A stretch of DNA of 64,000 nucleotides from Microbispora hainanensis (GCF_036186745.1 NZ_CP108086.1:1178001-1242000), one strand, 5' to 3'. Numbered from the stretch's first letter, positions 26,048 to 34,998 are shown. The notes: generated by a model not told the origin, from the letters alone. Numbers and translations: made by a program.

Positions 26048-26986
26048 ATGACCGTCCTGACCGAACGTCCCTCACCACAGCCGAAGCCGGAGTTCGAGCC
26101 GGAAGGCAAGAGCAAAGCCGATCTGGTCGTCTTCGGACTCGTCGTCGGCCTTCCGATCCTCGCGGTCATCGCCGCCGTGCCGTTCGCCTGGGGATGGGGC
26201 CTGGGCTGGACCGATGTCGCGATCGCCGCCGCCTTCTACATCGTGTCCGGCTTGGGGGTCACGGTCGGGTTCCACCGCTATTTCACCCACGGCTCGTTCA
26301 AGGCCAACCGGCCTTTGAAGATCGCGCTCGGGATCGCCGGCAGCCTGTCGCTTGAGATGTCGGTGGTGGACTGGGTAGCCGCCCACCGTAAGCACCACAA
26401 GTTCTCCGACAAGGAGGGCGACCCGCACTCGCCGTGGCGGTTCGGGCCCGGCTTCAAGTCGATGTGCAAGGGCCTGCTGTACGCGCACGTGGGCTGGCTC
26501 TTCGAGGTCGAGCGCGTCAACCGCGCCAAGTACGCCCCGGACCTGCTCAAGGACCCGGACATCATGAAGCTGCACCGGTGGTTCCCGACGTTGGCGATCA
26601 CCTCCCTGCTGCTCCCGCCGGTCCTTGGCGGCCTCATCACCTGGTCGTGGCAGGGCGCGCTCACCGCGTTCTTCTGGGGCACGCTGATCCGGATCGGGCT
26701 GCTGCACCACGTGACCTGGTCGATCAACTCCATCTGCCACGTGTTCGGCGAGGAGGTGTTCGAGTCGCGCGACAAGTCCCGCAACGTGTGGTGGCTGGCC
26801 ATCCCGTCGTTCGGCGAGTCGTGGCACAACCTGCACCACTCCGACCCCACCTGCGCCCGGCACGGCGCGCTGAAGGGCCAGATCGACCTCAGCGCGGGCC
26901 TGATCCGCTGGTTCGAGAAGGCCGGATGGGCCTACGACGTGCGCTGGCCGACCCCCGAGCGGCTGGCGGCGAAGCGCATTGCCTGA
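26048..26986 (+). CDS. Membrane fatty-acyl-CoA/lipid desaturase
   Basis: This 312-residue di-iron desaturase has the three histidine boxes HRYFTH, HRKHH and HNLHH and four main membrane segments between and before them. It should introduce a cis double bond (delta-9 type) into acyl chains and so set membrane fluidity. No fused cytochrome b5 or reductase domain is present. The tandem operator upstream and the TetR gene downstream suggest control by that regulator. Confidence 0.92.
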   Translation: MTVLTERPSPQPKPEFEPEGKSKADLVVFGLVVGLPILAVIAAVPFAWGWGLGWTDVAIAAAFYIVSGLGVTVGFHRYFTHGSFKANRPLKIALGIAGSLSLEMSVVDWVAAHRKHHKFSDKEGDPHSPWRFGPGFKSMCKGLLYAHVGWLFEVERVNRAKYAPDLLKDPDIMKLHRWFPTLAITSLLLPPVLGGLITWSWQGALTAFFWGTLIRIGLLHHVTWSINSICHVFGEEVFESRDKSRNVWWLAIPSFGESWHNLHHSDPTCARHGALKGQIDLSAGLIRWFEKAGWAYDVRWPTPERLAAKRIA

Positions 26987-27007
26987 CGACTCAGTCAGCG
27001 GTGACGG

Positions 27008-27038
27008 CAGGGCCGCTCCGCGTAACGCGGCGGCCCTG
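27008..27038 (+). terminator. Hairpin terminator after the desaturase
   Basis: CAGGGCCGC (27008-27016) pairs with GCGGCCCTG (27030-27038); the interior can pair further (CGCG/CGCG). It lies 21 bp past the stop, without a clear T-run. Confidence 0.65.
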
Positions 27039-27129
27039 TCCCTCACACCGACGTCCCCCGCATCCGCACCCTCTTCTCCGGCGGCGCAGGCCACACCCGC
27101 CCTCCCGGCACCCGCCCGGCAGGCCCCTG

Positions 27130-27220
27130 CCCGTTCGACGTCGGCCCGTTCAACGTCGGCCCGTTCAACGTCGGCCCGTTCGGCATCTGCCCGTCAGGCA
27201 CCGGCCCGTTCGGCATCGGC
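27130..27220. repeat. 15-bp tandem repeat upstream of the tetR gene
   Basis: Four copies of a CCCGTTCAACGTCGG-like unit, each offset by 15 bp, then decaying copies. In the tetR frame it would read as Ser/Ala/Arg/Thr repeats. It may be a disordered N-terminal extension of the regulator or non-coding. Confidence 0.7.
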
Positions 27221-27338
27221 CGCCGCCGGCACTCGTACGGCCTCCGCCTCCGCGGTGGTCGTACCGGCGCGTCCGGCCACTTCCACCAAACAATCGCGAA
27301 CCGGTCCGAACCGAGTTCGAGCCGCCGCACCCGCCATG

Positions 27339-28355
27339 ATGGAACCCGTGAGCGAGTCCTCCCGATCCCGAAGACGCATGACCGGCGCGGAACGGCGCGA
27401 GCAGCTGATCCAGGTCGGCCGTGCCCTGTTCGCGGACAAGGGCTTCGACGGCACCTCGGTCGAGGAGATCGCGGCCAGCGCCAAGGTGTCCAAGCCCGTG
27501 GTGTACGAGCACTTCGGCGGCAAGGAGGGCATCTACGCCGTCGTCATCGACCGGGAGATGCAGCGCCTGCTCAGCCTGGTCACCCAGGCCCTGTCGGCCT
27601 CGCATGCCCGCATCAAGCTGGAGCGCGCCGCACTCGCCCTCCTCCAGTACATCGAGGAGAGCAGCGAGGGATTCCGCATCCTGGTCCGCGACTCCCACGC
27701 CGCCTCGGGCACGGGCACCTTCGCCAGCCTGATCAGCGACATCGCCAGCCAGGTGGAGGACGTGCTGGCGGACGAGTTCAAGGAGCGCGGCTACGACCCC
27801 AAGCTCGCGCCGATGTACGCCCAGATGCTCGTGGGGATGACCGCCCTCACCGGGCAGTGGTGGCTCGAAGTGCGCAAGCCGCGCCGCGAGGAGGTCGCCG
27901 CTCACCTGGTGAACCTGTCCTGGAACGGCCTGACCGGCCTCGACGCCAATCCCATGCTCACCGCCGCGACGCGCGGCCTGGTCCTGTCCCCCTCCGCGGA
28001 GACCCGTACGGCGAGACCCGCCGAGCGCGAGTCGAAGGAGCAGGAAAAGCTCCGCCGCGAGCAGGAGAAGGCACGCGAACGCGAACAGCGCGAACGCGCC
28101 AAGCAACTCGAACGCCAGCAGCGCGAGCTGGAGAAGGCCAAGGAACGCGAACAGCGCGAACGGGCCAAGGAACTCGAACGGCAATTGAAGGAGCAGGAAA
28201 AGCTCCGCCGCGAGCAGGAGAAAGCGCGCGAACGCGAACAGCGCGAACGCGCCAAGCAACTCGAACGCCGCCAGCGCGAGCTGGAGAAGGCCAAGGAACG
28301 CGAACAGCGCGAACGGGCCAAGGAACTCGAACGGCAGCAGCACGGCGAGAGCTGA
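27339..28355 (+). CDS. TetR family regulator with a long coiled-coil tail
   Basis: The first 60 or so residues form a TetR DNA-binding domain (RREQLIQVGRALFADKGFDGTSVEEIA, KPVVYEHFGGKEGIYAVV) followed by a helical ligand domain to about residue 215. The protein then carries a tail of about 108 residues made almost only of Glu, Lys, Arg, Gln, Leu and Ala, predicted to be a continuous charged helix. The start is uncertain: the frame is open back to 26979; 27339 or GTG 27348 sit just before the conserved domain. The desaturase gene next door is the likely target. Confidence 0.8.
   Translation: MEPVSESSRSRRRMTGAERREQLIQVGRALFADKGFDGTSVEEIAASAKVSKPVVYEHFGGKEGIYAVVIDREMQRLLSLVTQALSASHARIKLERAALALLQYIEESSEGFRILVRDSHAASGTGTFASLISDIASQVEDVLADEFKERGYDPKLAPMYAQMLVGMTALTGQWWLEVRKPRREEVAAHLVNLSWNGLTGLDANPMLTAATRGLVLSPSAETRTARPAERESKEQEKLRREQEKAREREQRERAKQLERQQRELEKAKEREQRERAKELERQLKEQEKLRREQEKAREREQRERAKQLERRQRELEKAKEREQRERAKELERQQHGES
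28035..28340 (+). repeat. Tandem 153-bp duplication inside the tetR coiled-coil tail
   Basis: Units 28035-28187 and 28188-28340 encode near-identical 51-residue helices that begin KEQEKLRREQEK. The exact multiple of three keeps the frame. Each unit itself contains two related halves (EREQRERAK), so the tail grew by repeated duplication. Confidence 0.9.
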
Positions 28356-28356
28356 C

Positions 28357-28383
28357 CGCCCGCCGGCGGCTCGCCGGCGGGCG
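28357..28383 (+). terminator. Hairpin terminator after tetR
   Basis: CGCCCGCCGGCG and its exact complement flank a GCT loop (12-bp stem), beginning two bases after the tetR stop. No T-run. Confidence 0.7.
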
Positions 28384-28412
28384 CCGCTACAGCGCGAAAA
28401 GCCGCTCAGCAC

Positions 28413-28526
28413 GGTCCGGCGACCCGCTCAGGGTGATCCCGCAACCCGCTCGGGGGAGGTCCGGCGACCCGCTCAGGGTGATCCCGCAACCCGCTCGGGG
28501 GAGGTCCGGCGACCCGCTCAGGGTGA
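28413..28526. repeat. 45-bp tandem repeat, about 2.5 copies
   Basis: Units start at 28413, 28458 and 28503 with GGTCCGGCGACCCGCTCAGG; each also contains an internal ACCCGCTC echo. The spacing is too regular and too short for CRISPR spacers. The rest of the tetR-ppk gap down to the PHO box holds no gene. Confidence 0.85.
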
Positions 28527-28643
28527 TCTGCGATGCCGTGGGAGCGCGGCTCGCGGGCGGTCCCCGCCGACGAGAGAGGCACGCCGGCATCACGCGGGAG
28601 GCGGAGGGCGCGCGCGGGGAAGCGCGTGCGACGCACAGGCAGC

Positions 28644-28709
28644 GCGCGGGAGGCCCTGCCCTGGAAGCGCGAGAGCGCGCGGGAGGCCCTGCCCTGGAAG
28701 CGCGAGAGC
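28644..28709. repeat. 33-bp tandem repeat, two copies
   Basis: Units start at 28644 and 28677 with GCGCGGGAGGCCCTGCCCTG, followed by decayed GCGC-rich copies to about 28760. Confidence 0.8.
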
Positions 28710-28857
28710 GCGCGGGACGCACAGGAAGCGCGTGGGACGCACAGACAGCGCACGCGGGGAGCGCGCGGCGGTCGCCGGTGACGGGTGAAGCGTGGAGATC
28801 GGGAAGAGCGCGGTCTGACAGAGTGGCCTGACAGAGCGGTCTGACGCTTTCGTTGCG

Positions 28858-28895
28858 GTTCAGTTAACGTTCTGTTCAACGAGTTGGGGCATATT
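28858..28895 (+). promoter_or_regulatory. PHO box and leaderless promoter of ppk
   Basis: Two 11-nt direct repeats, GTTCAGTTAAC and GTTCTGTTCAA (28858-28879), match the PhoP direct-repeat pattern known in Streptomyces. CATATT (28890-28895) ends 7 bp before the ppk ATG, so the message is probably leaderless. The PHO box covers the -35 region, as expected for PhoP activation under phosphate limitation. Confidence 0.7.
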
Positions 28896-28902
28896 TCGTT
28901 AT

Positions 28903-30999
28903 ATGTCCGCCCAAAGCTCCCCCGCCCGCGAGCCGGAGGAGGCCGACCTCCCCGCGCAGACGCCGCTGCCCAACGATCGGTTCCTCAACCGTGAAGAGAG
29001 CTGGCTCCAGTTCAACGAACGCGTCCTGGAGCTGGCGGAGGACTCCTCGGTGCCGCTGCTCGAACGCGTCAGGTTCCTCGCCATCTTCGCGAGCAACCTG
29101 GACGAGTTCTTCCGCGTACGGGTGGCCGGGCTCAGACGGCGGATGGCCACCGGCCTGCTGCTGCGGACGACGGGCGGGCTGAAGCCGAGCGAGGCGCTGT
29201 CGCGGATAGCGACGGTCGCCGACGACCTGGCGCGCAGGCACGCGGCGGTCTTCCACGAGCTCATCTGCCCGGAGCTCGCCGAGCAGGGCATCGCGATCGT
29301 CCGCTGGGAAGACCTCGCACGGGACGAGCGGACGGCGCTGCGCAAGCTCTTCCGTGAGCGGATCCGGCCGGTCCTGACGCCGCTGGCCGTCGATCCCGCC
29401 CACCCGTTCCCGTACATCTCGGGTCTTTCGCTGAATCTGGCCGTGACCGTGCGGAACCCGGAGAACGGCCACACGGTGTTCGCGCGGGTGAAGGTCCCCT
29501 CGCAGCTCCCCCGGTTCGTGACCGCCTCGCCGAACCGGTTCGTCCCGCTTGAGGACGTGATCGCTGCCCACCTGGGCGAGCTGTTCAAGGGCATGCAGAT
29601 CGTGCAGCACCATGTCTTCCGGGTGACCAGGAACGAGGACCTGGAGGTCGACGAGGACGTCACCGAGAACCTCATGAAGGCGCTGGAGCGGGAGCTGCTG
29701 CGCCGCCGGTTCGGGCCGCCCGTACGGCTGGAGGTCGAGGACACCATCACCCCGCAGGTGCTGGAACTGCTCGTGGACGAGCTCGGCGTGTCCGACAACG
29801 AGATCTACCGGCTGCCCGGGCCGCTCGACTTGACCGGGCTGCACGCCATCGCCGACCTCGACCGCCCGGAGCTGCACTACCGGCCGTTCGTCCCGGCGGA
29901 GGCGATCAGCGCCGAGGACGACCTGTTCACCGTGCTGCGCGAGCGCGACATCCTCGTCCATCACCCGTACGACTCGTTCGCGACCAGCGTGCAGCGGTTC
30001 GTGGAGGAGGCGGCGGCAGATCCGGACGTGCTGGCGATCAAGCAGACCCTCTATCGCACCAGCGGCGACTCGCCCATCGTGGACGCGCTGATCGACGCGG
30101 CCGAGGCGGGCAAGCAGGTCGTGGTCGTGGTGGAGATCAAGGCGAGGTTCGACGAGCACGCGAACATCTCCTGGGCGCGCAAGCTGGAGACGGCCGGGTG
30201 CCACGTGGTCTACGGCGTGCTCGGCCTCAAGACGCACTGCAAGCTGGCCATGGTCGTCCGCCAGGAGGCGGGCGGCGAGCTGCGGCGCTACTGCCACATC
30301 GGCACCGGCAACTACAACCCCAAGACGGCCCGGCAGTATGAGGACTTCGGCCTGCTGACGGCGGATCCGCAGGTGGGCGAGGACGTCACCGACCTGTTCA
30401 TCCACCTGACCGGATACTCCCGCCAGTCGGAGTATCGCCGGCTGCTGGTCGCGCCCAACTCGCTGCGCCAGGGCCTGCTCGCCCGGATCGAGCAGGAGAT
30501 CGCCCATCGCACCGCGGGCCGCCCGGCCCGGATCCGGATCAAGACGAACTCGATCGTGGACGAGCCGATCATCGACGCGTTGTATCGCGCCTCGCAGGCG
30601 GGGGTGCCGGTGGACCTGTGGGTCCGTGGCATCTGCACCCTGCGTCCCGGTGTGCCCGGCCTGTCGGAGAACATCCGCGTACGCAGCGTGCTCGGCCGTT
30701 TCCTCGAACACTCACGGATCTACGAGTTCGGCGGGGGGCGGCGGCCGGAGATCTGGATCGGCAGCGCCGACCTGATGCGCCGCAACCTCGACCGGCGGGT
30801 CGAGGCGCTGGTCAAGGTCGCCAGCCCGCAGCAGCGCCGGTATCTGTCCGATCTGCTCGACCTGGCGTTCCGCGACACCACCACGGCCTGGACGCTGCAC
30901 TCCGACGGCAAGTGGCTGCGTCACCGGGGCGAGGTCGATCTCCAGCACCATCTGATCGCCGGACGGCGCTGGCGGACCGTGGACGACGTGGCGGACTGA
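28903..30999 (+). CDS. ppk: Polyphosphate kinase 1
   Basis: This 698-residue enzyme reversibly makes inorganic polyphosphate from ATP. The four-domain PPK1 layout is visible: N domain opening with [21 protein letters not shown] domain, and the C1 and C2 domains with [24 protein letters not shown] carrying the autophosphorylated His, and a late [25 protein letters not shown] box precedes it. mutT1 follows after 31 bp and a CYTH-CHAD gene converges on that, making a polyphosphate neighbourhood. Confidence 0.96.
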   Translation: MSAQSSPAREPEEADLPAQTPLPNDRFLNREESWLQFNERVLELAEDSSVPLLERVRFLAIFASNLDEFFRVRVAGLRRRMATGLLLRTTGGLKPSEALSRIATVADDLARRHAAVFHELICPELAEQGIAIVRWEDLARDERTALRKLFRERIRPVLTPLAVDPAHPFPYISGLSLNLAVTVRNPENGHTVFARVKVPSQLPRFVTASPNRFVPLEDVIAAHLGELFKGMQIVQHHVFRVTRNEDLEVDEDVTENLMKALERELLRRRFGPPVRLEVEDTITPQVLELLVDELGVSDNEIYRLPGPLDLTGLHAIADLDRPELHYRPFVPAEAISAEDDLFTVLRERDILVHHPYDSFATSVQRFVEEAAADPDVLAIKQTLYRTSGDSPIVDALIDAAEAGKQVVVVVEIKARFDEHANISWARKLETAGCHVVYGVLGLKTHCKLAMVVRQEAGGELRRYCHIGTGNYNPKTARQYEDFGLLTADPQVGEDVTDLFIHLTGYSRQSEYRRLLVAPNSLRQGLLARIEQEIAHRTAGRPARIRIKTNSIVDEPIIDALYRASQAGVPVDLWVRGICTLRPGVPGLSENIRVRSVLGRFLEHSRIYEFGGGRRPEIWIGSADLMRRNLDRRVEALVKVASPQQRRYLSDLLDLAFRDTTTAWTLHSDGKWLRHRGEVDLQHHLIAGRRWRTVDDVAD

Positions 31000-31030
31000 C
31001 GGATCGACGGCCGGGGGCGGGGTCGGTGAC

Positions 31031-31933
31031 ATGGCCATGGGCATGATCAGGGCGGCCGGGGCCGTCGTCTGGCGGGGTGACGAGGACGACCCGGAGGTCG
31101 CTCTCGTGCACCGCCCGGCGTACGGCGACTGGAGCCTCCCCAAGGGGAAGCTCAAGCGCGGCGAGCACGTGATCGCCGGGGCCCTGCGCGAGGTGCGGGA
31201 GGAGACCGGCCTGGAGGTCGTGCTCGGCCGTGCGCTGCCGCCCGTGCACTACATGCACGGCGACCGGCTCAAGCGGGTGGACTACTGGCTCGCCCATGCT
31301 CTCGACGACCGGGTCGCGGCCGACGGCGACGAGGTCGATGAGGTGGTGTGGCTGCCGATCGAGGAGGCGCAGCGGCGCCTGACCCACAGGTGGGACCGCG
31401 GCCTGCTGCGCGCCGCCGGTGCCGCTCCCCTGCCGACCACGCCGCTGATCCTCGTGCGGCACGCGCTGGCGGGCTCCCGGCAGGAGTGGAAGGGCGACGA
31501 CGACCTGCGGCCACTGGACGAGCGCGGGCGCGCTCAGGCCGAGGTGCTGGCCACGGTGCTGGGGGGCTACCGTCCGGCCGTGCTGGTCAGCTCGCACAGC
31601 AGGCGCTGCACGCAGACGCTCATGCCGTACGCCGAGCGGCACGGGCTGGAGGTGCGGGAGGAGACGGCGCTGTCGGAGAGCGGATACGACCCCCGCAAGG
31701 CGGAACGGCTGATGCGCGAGCTGCTGGCCGCGCCCGAGGCGGCGGTGGTGTGCAGCCACGGCAAGGTCCTGCCCGAGCTGCTGGGCATGGCGGGCCAGGC
31801 GCTGCGCGGCGTGCGGACCGCCGATCACACTCTCCCCAAGGGCGGCTTCGCCGTCCTCCACCGCGCCATGCACCCGGGCGCCACCGACCCCGGCCCCGCC
31901 CGCGTTGTCAGCCTGGAGCGTTATACGACCTGA
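31031..31933 (+). CDS. mutT1: Nudix hydrolase fused to a histidine phosphatase (MutT1 type)
   Basis: The N-terminal Nudix domain (about 1-130) has the Nudix box GEHVIAGALREVREETG; the C-terminal domain (about 140-300) begins with LVRHALAG, the phosphohistidine motif of SixA-like phosphatases. Mycobacterial MutT1 has this same fusion and removes 8-oxo-GTP/dGTP and diadenosine polyphosphates. It starts 31 bp after ppk on the same strand. An alternative Met lies four codons downstream. Confidence 0.9.
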   Translation: MAMGMIRAAGAVVWRGDEDDPEVALVHRPAYGDWSLPKGKLKRGEHVIAGALREVREETGLEVVLGRALPPVHYMHGDRLKRVDYWLAHALDDRVAADGDEVDEVVWLPIEEAQRRLTHRWDRGLLRAAGAAPLPTTPLILVRHALAGSRQEWKGDDDLRPLDERGRAQAEVLATVLGGYRPAVLVSSHSRRCTQTLMPYAERHGLEVREETALSESGYDPRKAERLMRELLAAPEAAVVCSHGKVLPELLGMAGQALRGVRTADHTLPKGGFAVLHRAMHPGATDPGPARVVSLERYTT

Positions 31934-31937
31934 ACCC

Positions 31938-33494
31938 TCAGGCGAGGCGGGACCAGACGACGGGGAACTCATCGTGGGCCCGGGCCGCCTCGGCGCTCTC
32001 GATGCCCACGAGCACGCCGTAGGTGAAAGTGTCCTCCCCGGCCCGGCGGGCCCTTTCCGCCTCCTCCAGCAGCACGCCCTGGGCGACGACACCGTCCTGG
32101 TGCCGTCCGAGCACCTCCTGCACCTCCTTGGCGCGCTCGGCCGCGCCGGACATGCCGGCGGCCTCCGCCGTATATCTGGCGCGCTTGGCGGCCTTGCGCA
32201 CGTCGTGCATGGCCGCCTCCCGCTCCGCGCCCTCCTCCATGCGCCGCGCCGCTTCGTAGGCGTCGGTCACCCGCCGCCAGTTCCTGTCCACGATCTTCGG
32301 CAGCGCCTTGTCCGCGTTCTTGGCCGCCGCGGCCGTCAGCGGCGGGTCGGCGGCCAGCGCGTCGAGGGCGTCGAGCAGCGCGAAATAACGGCTCTCGCTG
32401 AGCACGCCCCGGATCCGCTCGTACGCCTCGTGTTCCCTGGCCTGCAGGTCGTCGCCCAGCCTGCGGCGCGCGTCGGCGGTGACGAAGCGGGGATCGAGGC
32501 CGTCGAGCCGGCCGGCGAAGCGCGCCCTGATGACCTCCAGGTCACGCGCCTCGCCGAGCACCTCGCCGAGCCACCTGAGCTCCTCCTGGAGATCCTCGGT
32601 GCCGGCGACGATCCGTTTGAACGCCTTGAGCGCGCTGCGCAGGCGGCGGCCGGCGACCCTGGCCTTGTGGACGGCGTCCTCCTCGGCCAGCCGCACGTGC
32701 GGGTCCTGCGCGATCAGCGCGTCGGCGTGGGCGCGGAGGTAGGCGACGACGACCTCGCCGACCGAACCGGGCTCGGGCCGGATCCTCGGCGGCGGCGCGG
32801 GGATGCGGTCTCCCAGGACGCGGGCGAGTTTGCTCGCGCTGTCCGCGGGAGTGGCGCCGGCCTTGCGCAGCCGCTTGGCGACCTTCTCAAGGAGGCCGCG
32901 ATCGCCCTCCTTGAGCTCGGCCTCGACCTCGCGCCAGCGCCGCACCACCGGCTCGTCCCCGAGCACGGTGCCCTTCACGCGGTCGTCGGCGATCTCCACA
33001 AGGACCGTGCTCTCCGTGCCACCCGTGCCACCCGTGCCCCCGGTGCCACCCGCGCCGCCTGTGCCGTCCGCGCTGCCCTCGCCGCCCATGCTGCCCGAGC
33101 CGCCTGCGCCACCGGGGCCGAGCAGCCGGGTGATGCTGCGGCGGGTCTCCAGCCGGGCCACCGGCGCGAGCGGGGCGCCCCGCGTGTACGCGAGGACGAG
33201 GCTCGCCAGCTCGGCGGGCACCACCTTGGCGCTGCGGGTGAGCGGCCGGGTGATCTCCTGGCGGGCTCCCTTGGCCTTGGGCAGCTTGAGGTGCCAGCCC
33301 TCGTCGTCCCCGCCGCGCCGCCTGCGCAGAGTGACGCCGCGAGCCGCCAGCCGCAGATCGGGGGTGTCGAAATAGACCGCGGTCAGGCGGTGGGAGAGCG
33401 GCTCGGACACCCCCTCGCACCCCGGCACGCCGCTGAGGTCGGGCAGGGCGAAACCCTCCGGAACGTCGAACTTGTCCTCGATCTCCAACGCCAC
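31938..33494 (-). CDS. CYTH and CHAD domain protein (polyphosphate-related)
   Basis: This 518-residue protein starts VALEIEDKFDVPEG, where the ExExK-type signature of the CYTH triphosphate tunnel is altered but its basic strands (TLRRRR, WHLKLP) are kept. A C-terminal CHAD domain (about 240-518) holds many conserved His and Arg in helices (VHKARVAGRRLRSALKAF). CHAD domains bind polyphosphate, so its place beside ppk is telling. A Gly/Thr/Ser-rich insert of about 35 residues breaks the CYTH domain. GTG at 33494 follows GGGGGG; the upstream Met is not favoured. It converges on mutT1 with a 4-bp gap. Confidence 0.88.
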   Translation of the reverse strand: MALEIEDKFDVPEGFALPDLSGVPGCEGVSEPLSHRLTAVYFDTPDLRLAARGVTLRRRRGGDDEGWHLKLPKAKGARQEITRPLTRSAKVVPAELASLVLAYTRGAPLAPVARLETRRSITRLLGPGGAGGSGSMGGEGSADGTGGAGGTGGTGGTGGTESTVLVEIADDRVKGTVLGDEPVVRRWREVEAELKEGDRGLLEKVAKRLRKAGATPADSASKLARVLGDRIPAPPPRIRPEPGSVGEVVVAYLRAHADALIAQDPHVRLAEEDAVHKARVAGRRLRSALKAFKRIVAGTEDLQEELRWLGEVLGEARDLEVIRARFAGRLDGLDPRFVTADARRRLGDDLQAREHEAYERIRGVLSESRYFALLDALDALAADPPLTAAAAKNADKALPKIVDRNWRRVTDAYEAARRMEEGAEREAAMHDVRKAAKRARYTAEAAGMSGAAERAKEVQEVLGRHQDGVVAQGVLLEEAERARRAGEDTFTYGVLVGIESAEAARAHDEFPVVWSRLA

Positions 33495-33630
33495 CGTTCC
33501 CCCCGAATGCCCCGGTTTACGGTCATATGCCCCCCAAGGTGAACAGTACGTTCCGCTCACCACGGGCGCGCCGGCTCCACGCATTCATGGCCGCGGCGCG
33601 GTCAACCGGCCCGTTCGGGCGCGCGCCCAC

Positions 33631-34389
33631 TCACAGATGCGCGACGACGAAGATCCGCCGGAACGGGAACAGCGTGCCGTACGGCCTGGGGGGATAGACG
33701 GCGCGCAGGCCGCGGGCGCAGTCGGCGAGGAAGTCGGCGTGGCGCTCGGGCGGCAGCCGGTCGAGCATGGGCCGCAGGGCGGTGCCCTTGATCCAGTTCA
33801 GCACGGCGTCCTCCCCCGGCAGCACGTGGATGTAGGTCGTCTCCCACGCGTCCACCGTGAAGCCGAGATCGGCGAGCAGGTCCACGTAGTCGGCCGGCTC
33901 CCGGACCGGCGCGTCCCGCGGCACGTCGCCCAGCTCCTCCCGCCAGGTCGTACGGCACAGCTCGCGCACGACGGCGTGACTCGGCGCGTCGAAGTTGCCG
34001 GGCACCTGGAAGGCGAGCCAGCCGTCCTCGGTCAGGTGACTCCTCCACCGGCGCAGCAGGTCGGGGTGTTCCGGCACCCACTGCAGGAGCGCGTTCGAGA
34101 CGATCACGTCGACCGGGCGGGGCGGCTGCCACTCCCGGACGTCGACAACCTCGAACGTCGGCCCGGGCGGCGCCTTGGCGATCATCGCGGGCGAGGAGTC
34201 GACGCCGTGCACCCGAGCGCCGGGCCATCGGTCGCACAGGGTCGCGGTGAGCTCCCCGGTGCCGCAGCCGAGATCGACCACATACTCGGGCGACTTGGCG
34301 CCCACCCGGGCCACGAGCTCGTGGAAGGGGCGGCCGCGCTCGGCCGCGTACCGCTCGTAGACCACCGGATCCCAGATGTCCGCACCCAT
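33631..34389 (-). CDS. tam: Trans-aconitate 2-methyltransferase-like SAM methyltransferase
   Basis: This 252-residue class I methyltransferase has the SAM loop VVDLGCGTGELT, an acidic ribose-binding HGVDSS, and the Tam-like segments VSNALLQWVPEH and VPGNFDAPSH. Tam methylates trans-aconitate, an inhibitor of aconitase. ATG 34389 has GGAGGT upstream and is preferred to the Met five codons earlier. It is divergent from a marR gene with shared operators, the arrangement described for tamR-tam in Streptomyces. Confidence 0.85.
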   Translation of the reverse strand: MGADIWDPVVYERYAAERGRPFHELVARVGAKSPEYVVDLGCGTGELTATLCDRWPGARVHGVDSSPAMIAKAPPGPTFEVVDVREWQPPRPVDVIVSNALLQWVPEHPDLLRRWRSHLTEDGWLAFQVPGNFDAPSHAVVRELCRTTWREELGDVPRDAPVREPADYVDLLADLGFTVDAWETTYIHVLPGEDAVLNWIKGTALRPMLDRLPPERHADFLADCARGLRAVYPPRPYGTLFPFRRIFVVAHL

Positions 34390-34404
34390 GCCACGCACCT
34401 CCAT

Positions 34405-34458
34405 TATCTTGACGTCGAGATAAATCGATATCGCGGGAGATATCTCGATGTCAAGAGA
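34405..34458. promoter_or_regulatory. Two MarR-type operators between tam and marR
   Basis: TATCTTGACGTCGAGATA (34405-34422) is an 18-bp palindrome with one mismatched pair; TATCTCGATGTCAAGAGA (34441-34458) is a second, weaker copy 36 bp away. The second covers TTGACA (34454-34449), a -35 for tam (with TATCGA 18 bp on), and abuts TAGACT (34462-34467), the -10 of marR, so one regulator would close both promoters. Confidence 0.75.
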
Positions 34459-34473
34459 AGCTAGACTCGGCCC

Positions 34474-34998
34474 ATGACCTTCTCGAGGCCCGTCGAGGAC
34501 GAAGTGGACCGGCTGGTCGCGGCCTGGAGACAGGAGCGCCCGGACCTGGACGTGACGCCTCTCGAAGTGCTGAGCCGGGTCTCCCGGCTGAGCCGGCACC
34601 TGGAACGCGAGCGCCGCGCGGCCTTCGCGTCGCACGACATGGAGTCGTGGGAGTTCGACGTGCTGACGGCCCTGCGCCGTGCGGGGGAACCGTACGAGCT
34701 GAGCCCGGGCGCACTGCTTCGCGCCACCCTGGTGACCTCCGGCACGATGACCAACCGCATCGACAGGCTGGCCGCCGGAGGGCTCGTCACCCGGCGCCCG
34801 GACCCGGAGGACCGGCGCGGCGTGCTGGTGCGGCTGACCCCCGCCGGGATGCACCGTGTGGACGCGGCCTTCGCCGACCTGCTGCGCCGCGAACGCGAAC
34901 TCCTCGCAGGTCTCGACCAGCACGAACAGAAGGCACTCGCCGCCCTGCTGCGCACGCTTCTGATCCCCTTCGACACCTCCGACGCGTCCGCCCACTGA
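34474..34998 (+). CDS. MarR family transcriptional regulator (TamR-like)
   Basis: This 174-residue regulator has an N-terminal dimerisation helix with an unusual lead (EDEVDRLVAAWRQERPDL), a winged helix-turn-helix (about 75-135) with TSGTMTNRIDRLAAGGLVTRRPDPEDRRGVLVRLT, and C-terminal dimer helices. This long N-terminal helix is typical of PecS/TamR-like MarR proteins. TAGACT ends six bases before the ATG and no ribosome binding site is visible, so it is probably leaderless. It likely represses itself and tam. Confidence 0.88.
   Translation: MTFSRPVEDEVDRLVAAWRQERPDLDVTPLEVLSRVSRLSRHLERERRAAFASHDMESWEFDVLTALRRAGEPYELSPGALLRATLVTSGTMTNRIDRLAAGGLVTRRPDPEDRRGVLVRLTPAGMHRVDAAFADLLRRERELLAGLDQHEQKALAALLRTLLIPFDTSDASAH

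Noticed and set aside
26979..27338. N-terminal extension of the TetR protein back to 26979
   Set aside because: It is repeat-derived Ser/Ala/Arg sequence, overlaps the desaturase end and crosses a strong hairpin; kept only as a possibility in the entry.
28413..28709. Regular repeats that could suggest a CRISPR array
   Set aside because: The repeats are directly adjacent with no unique spacers, and no cas genes are present.
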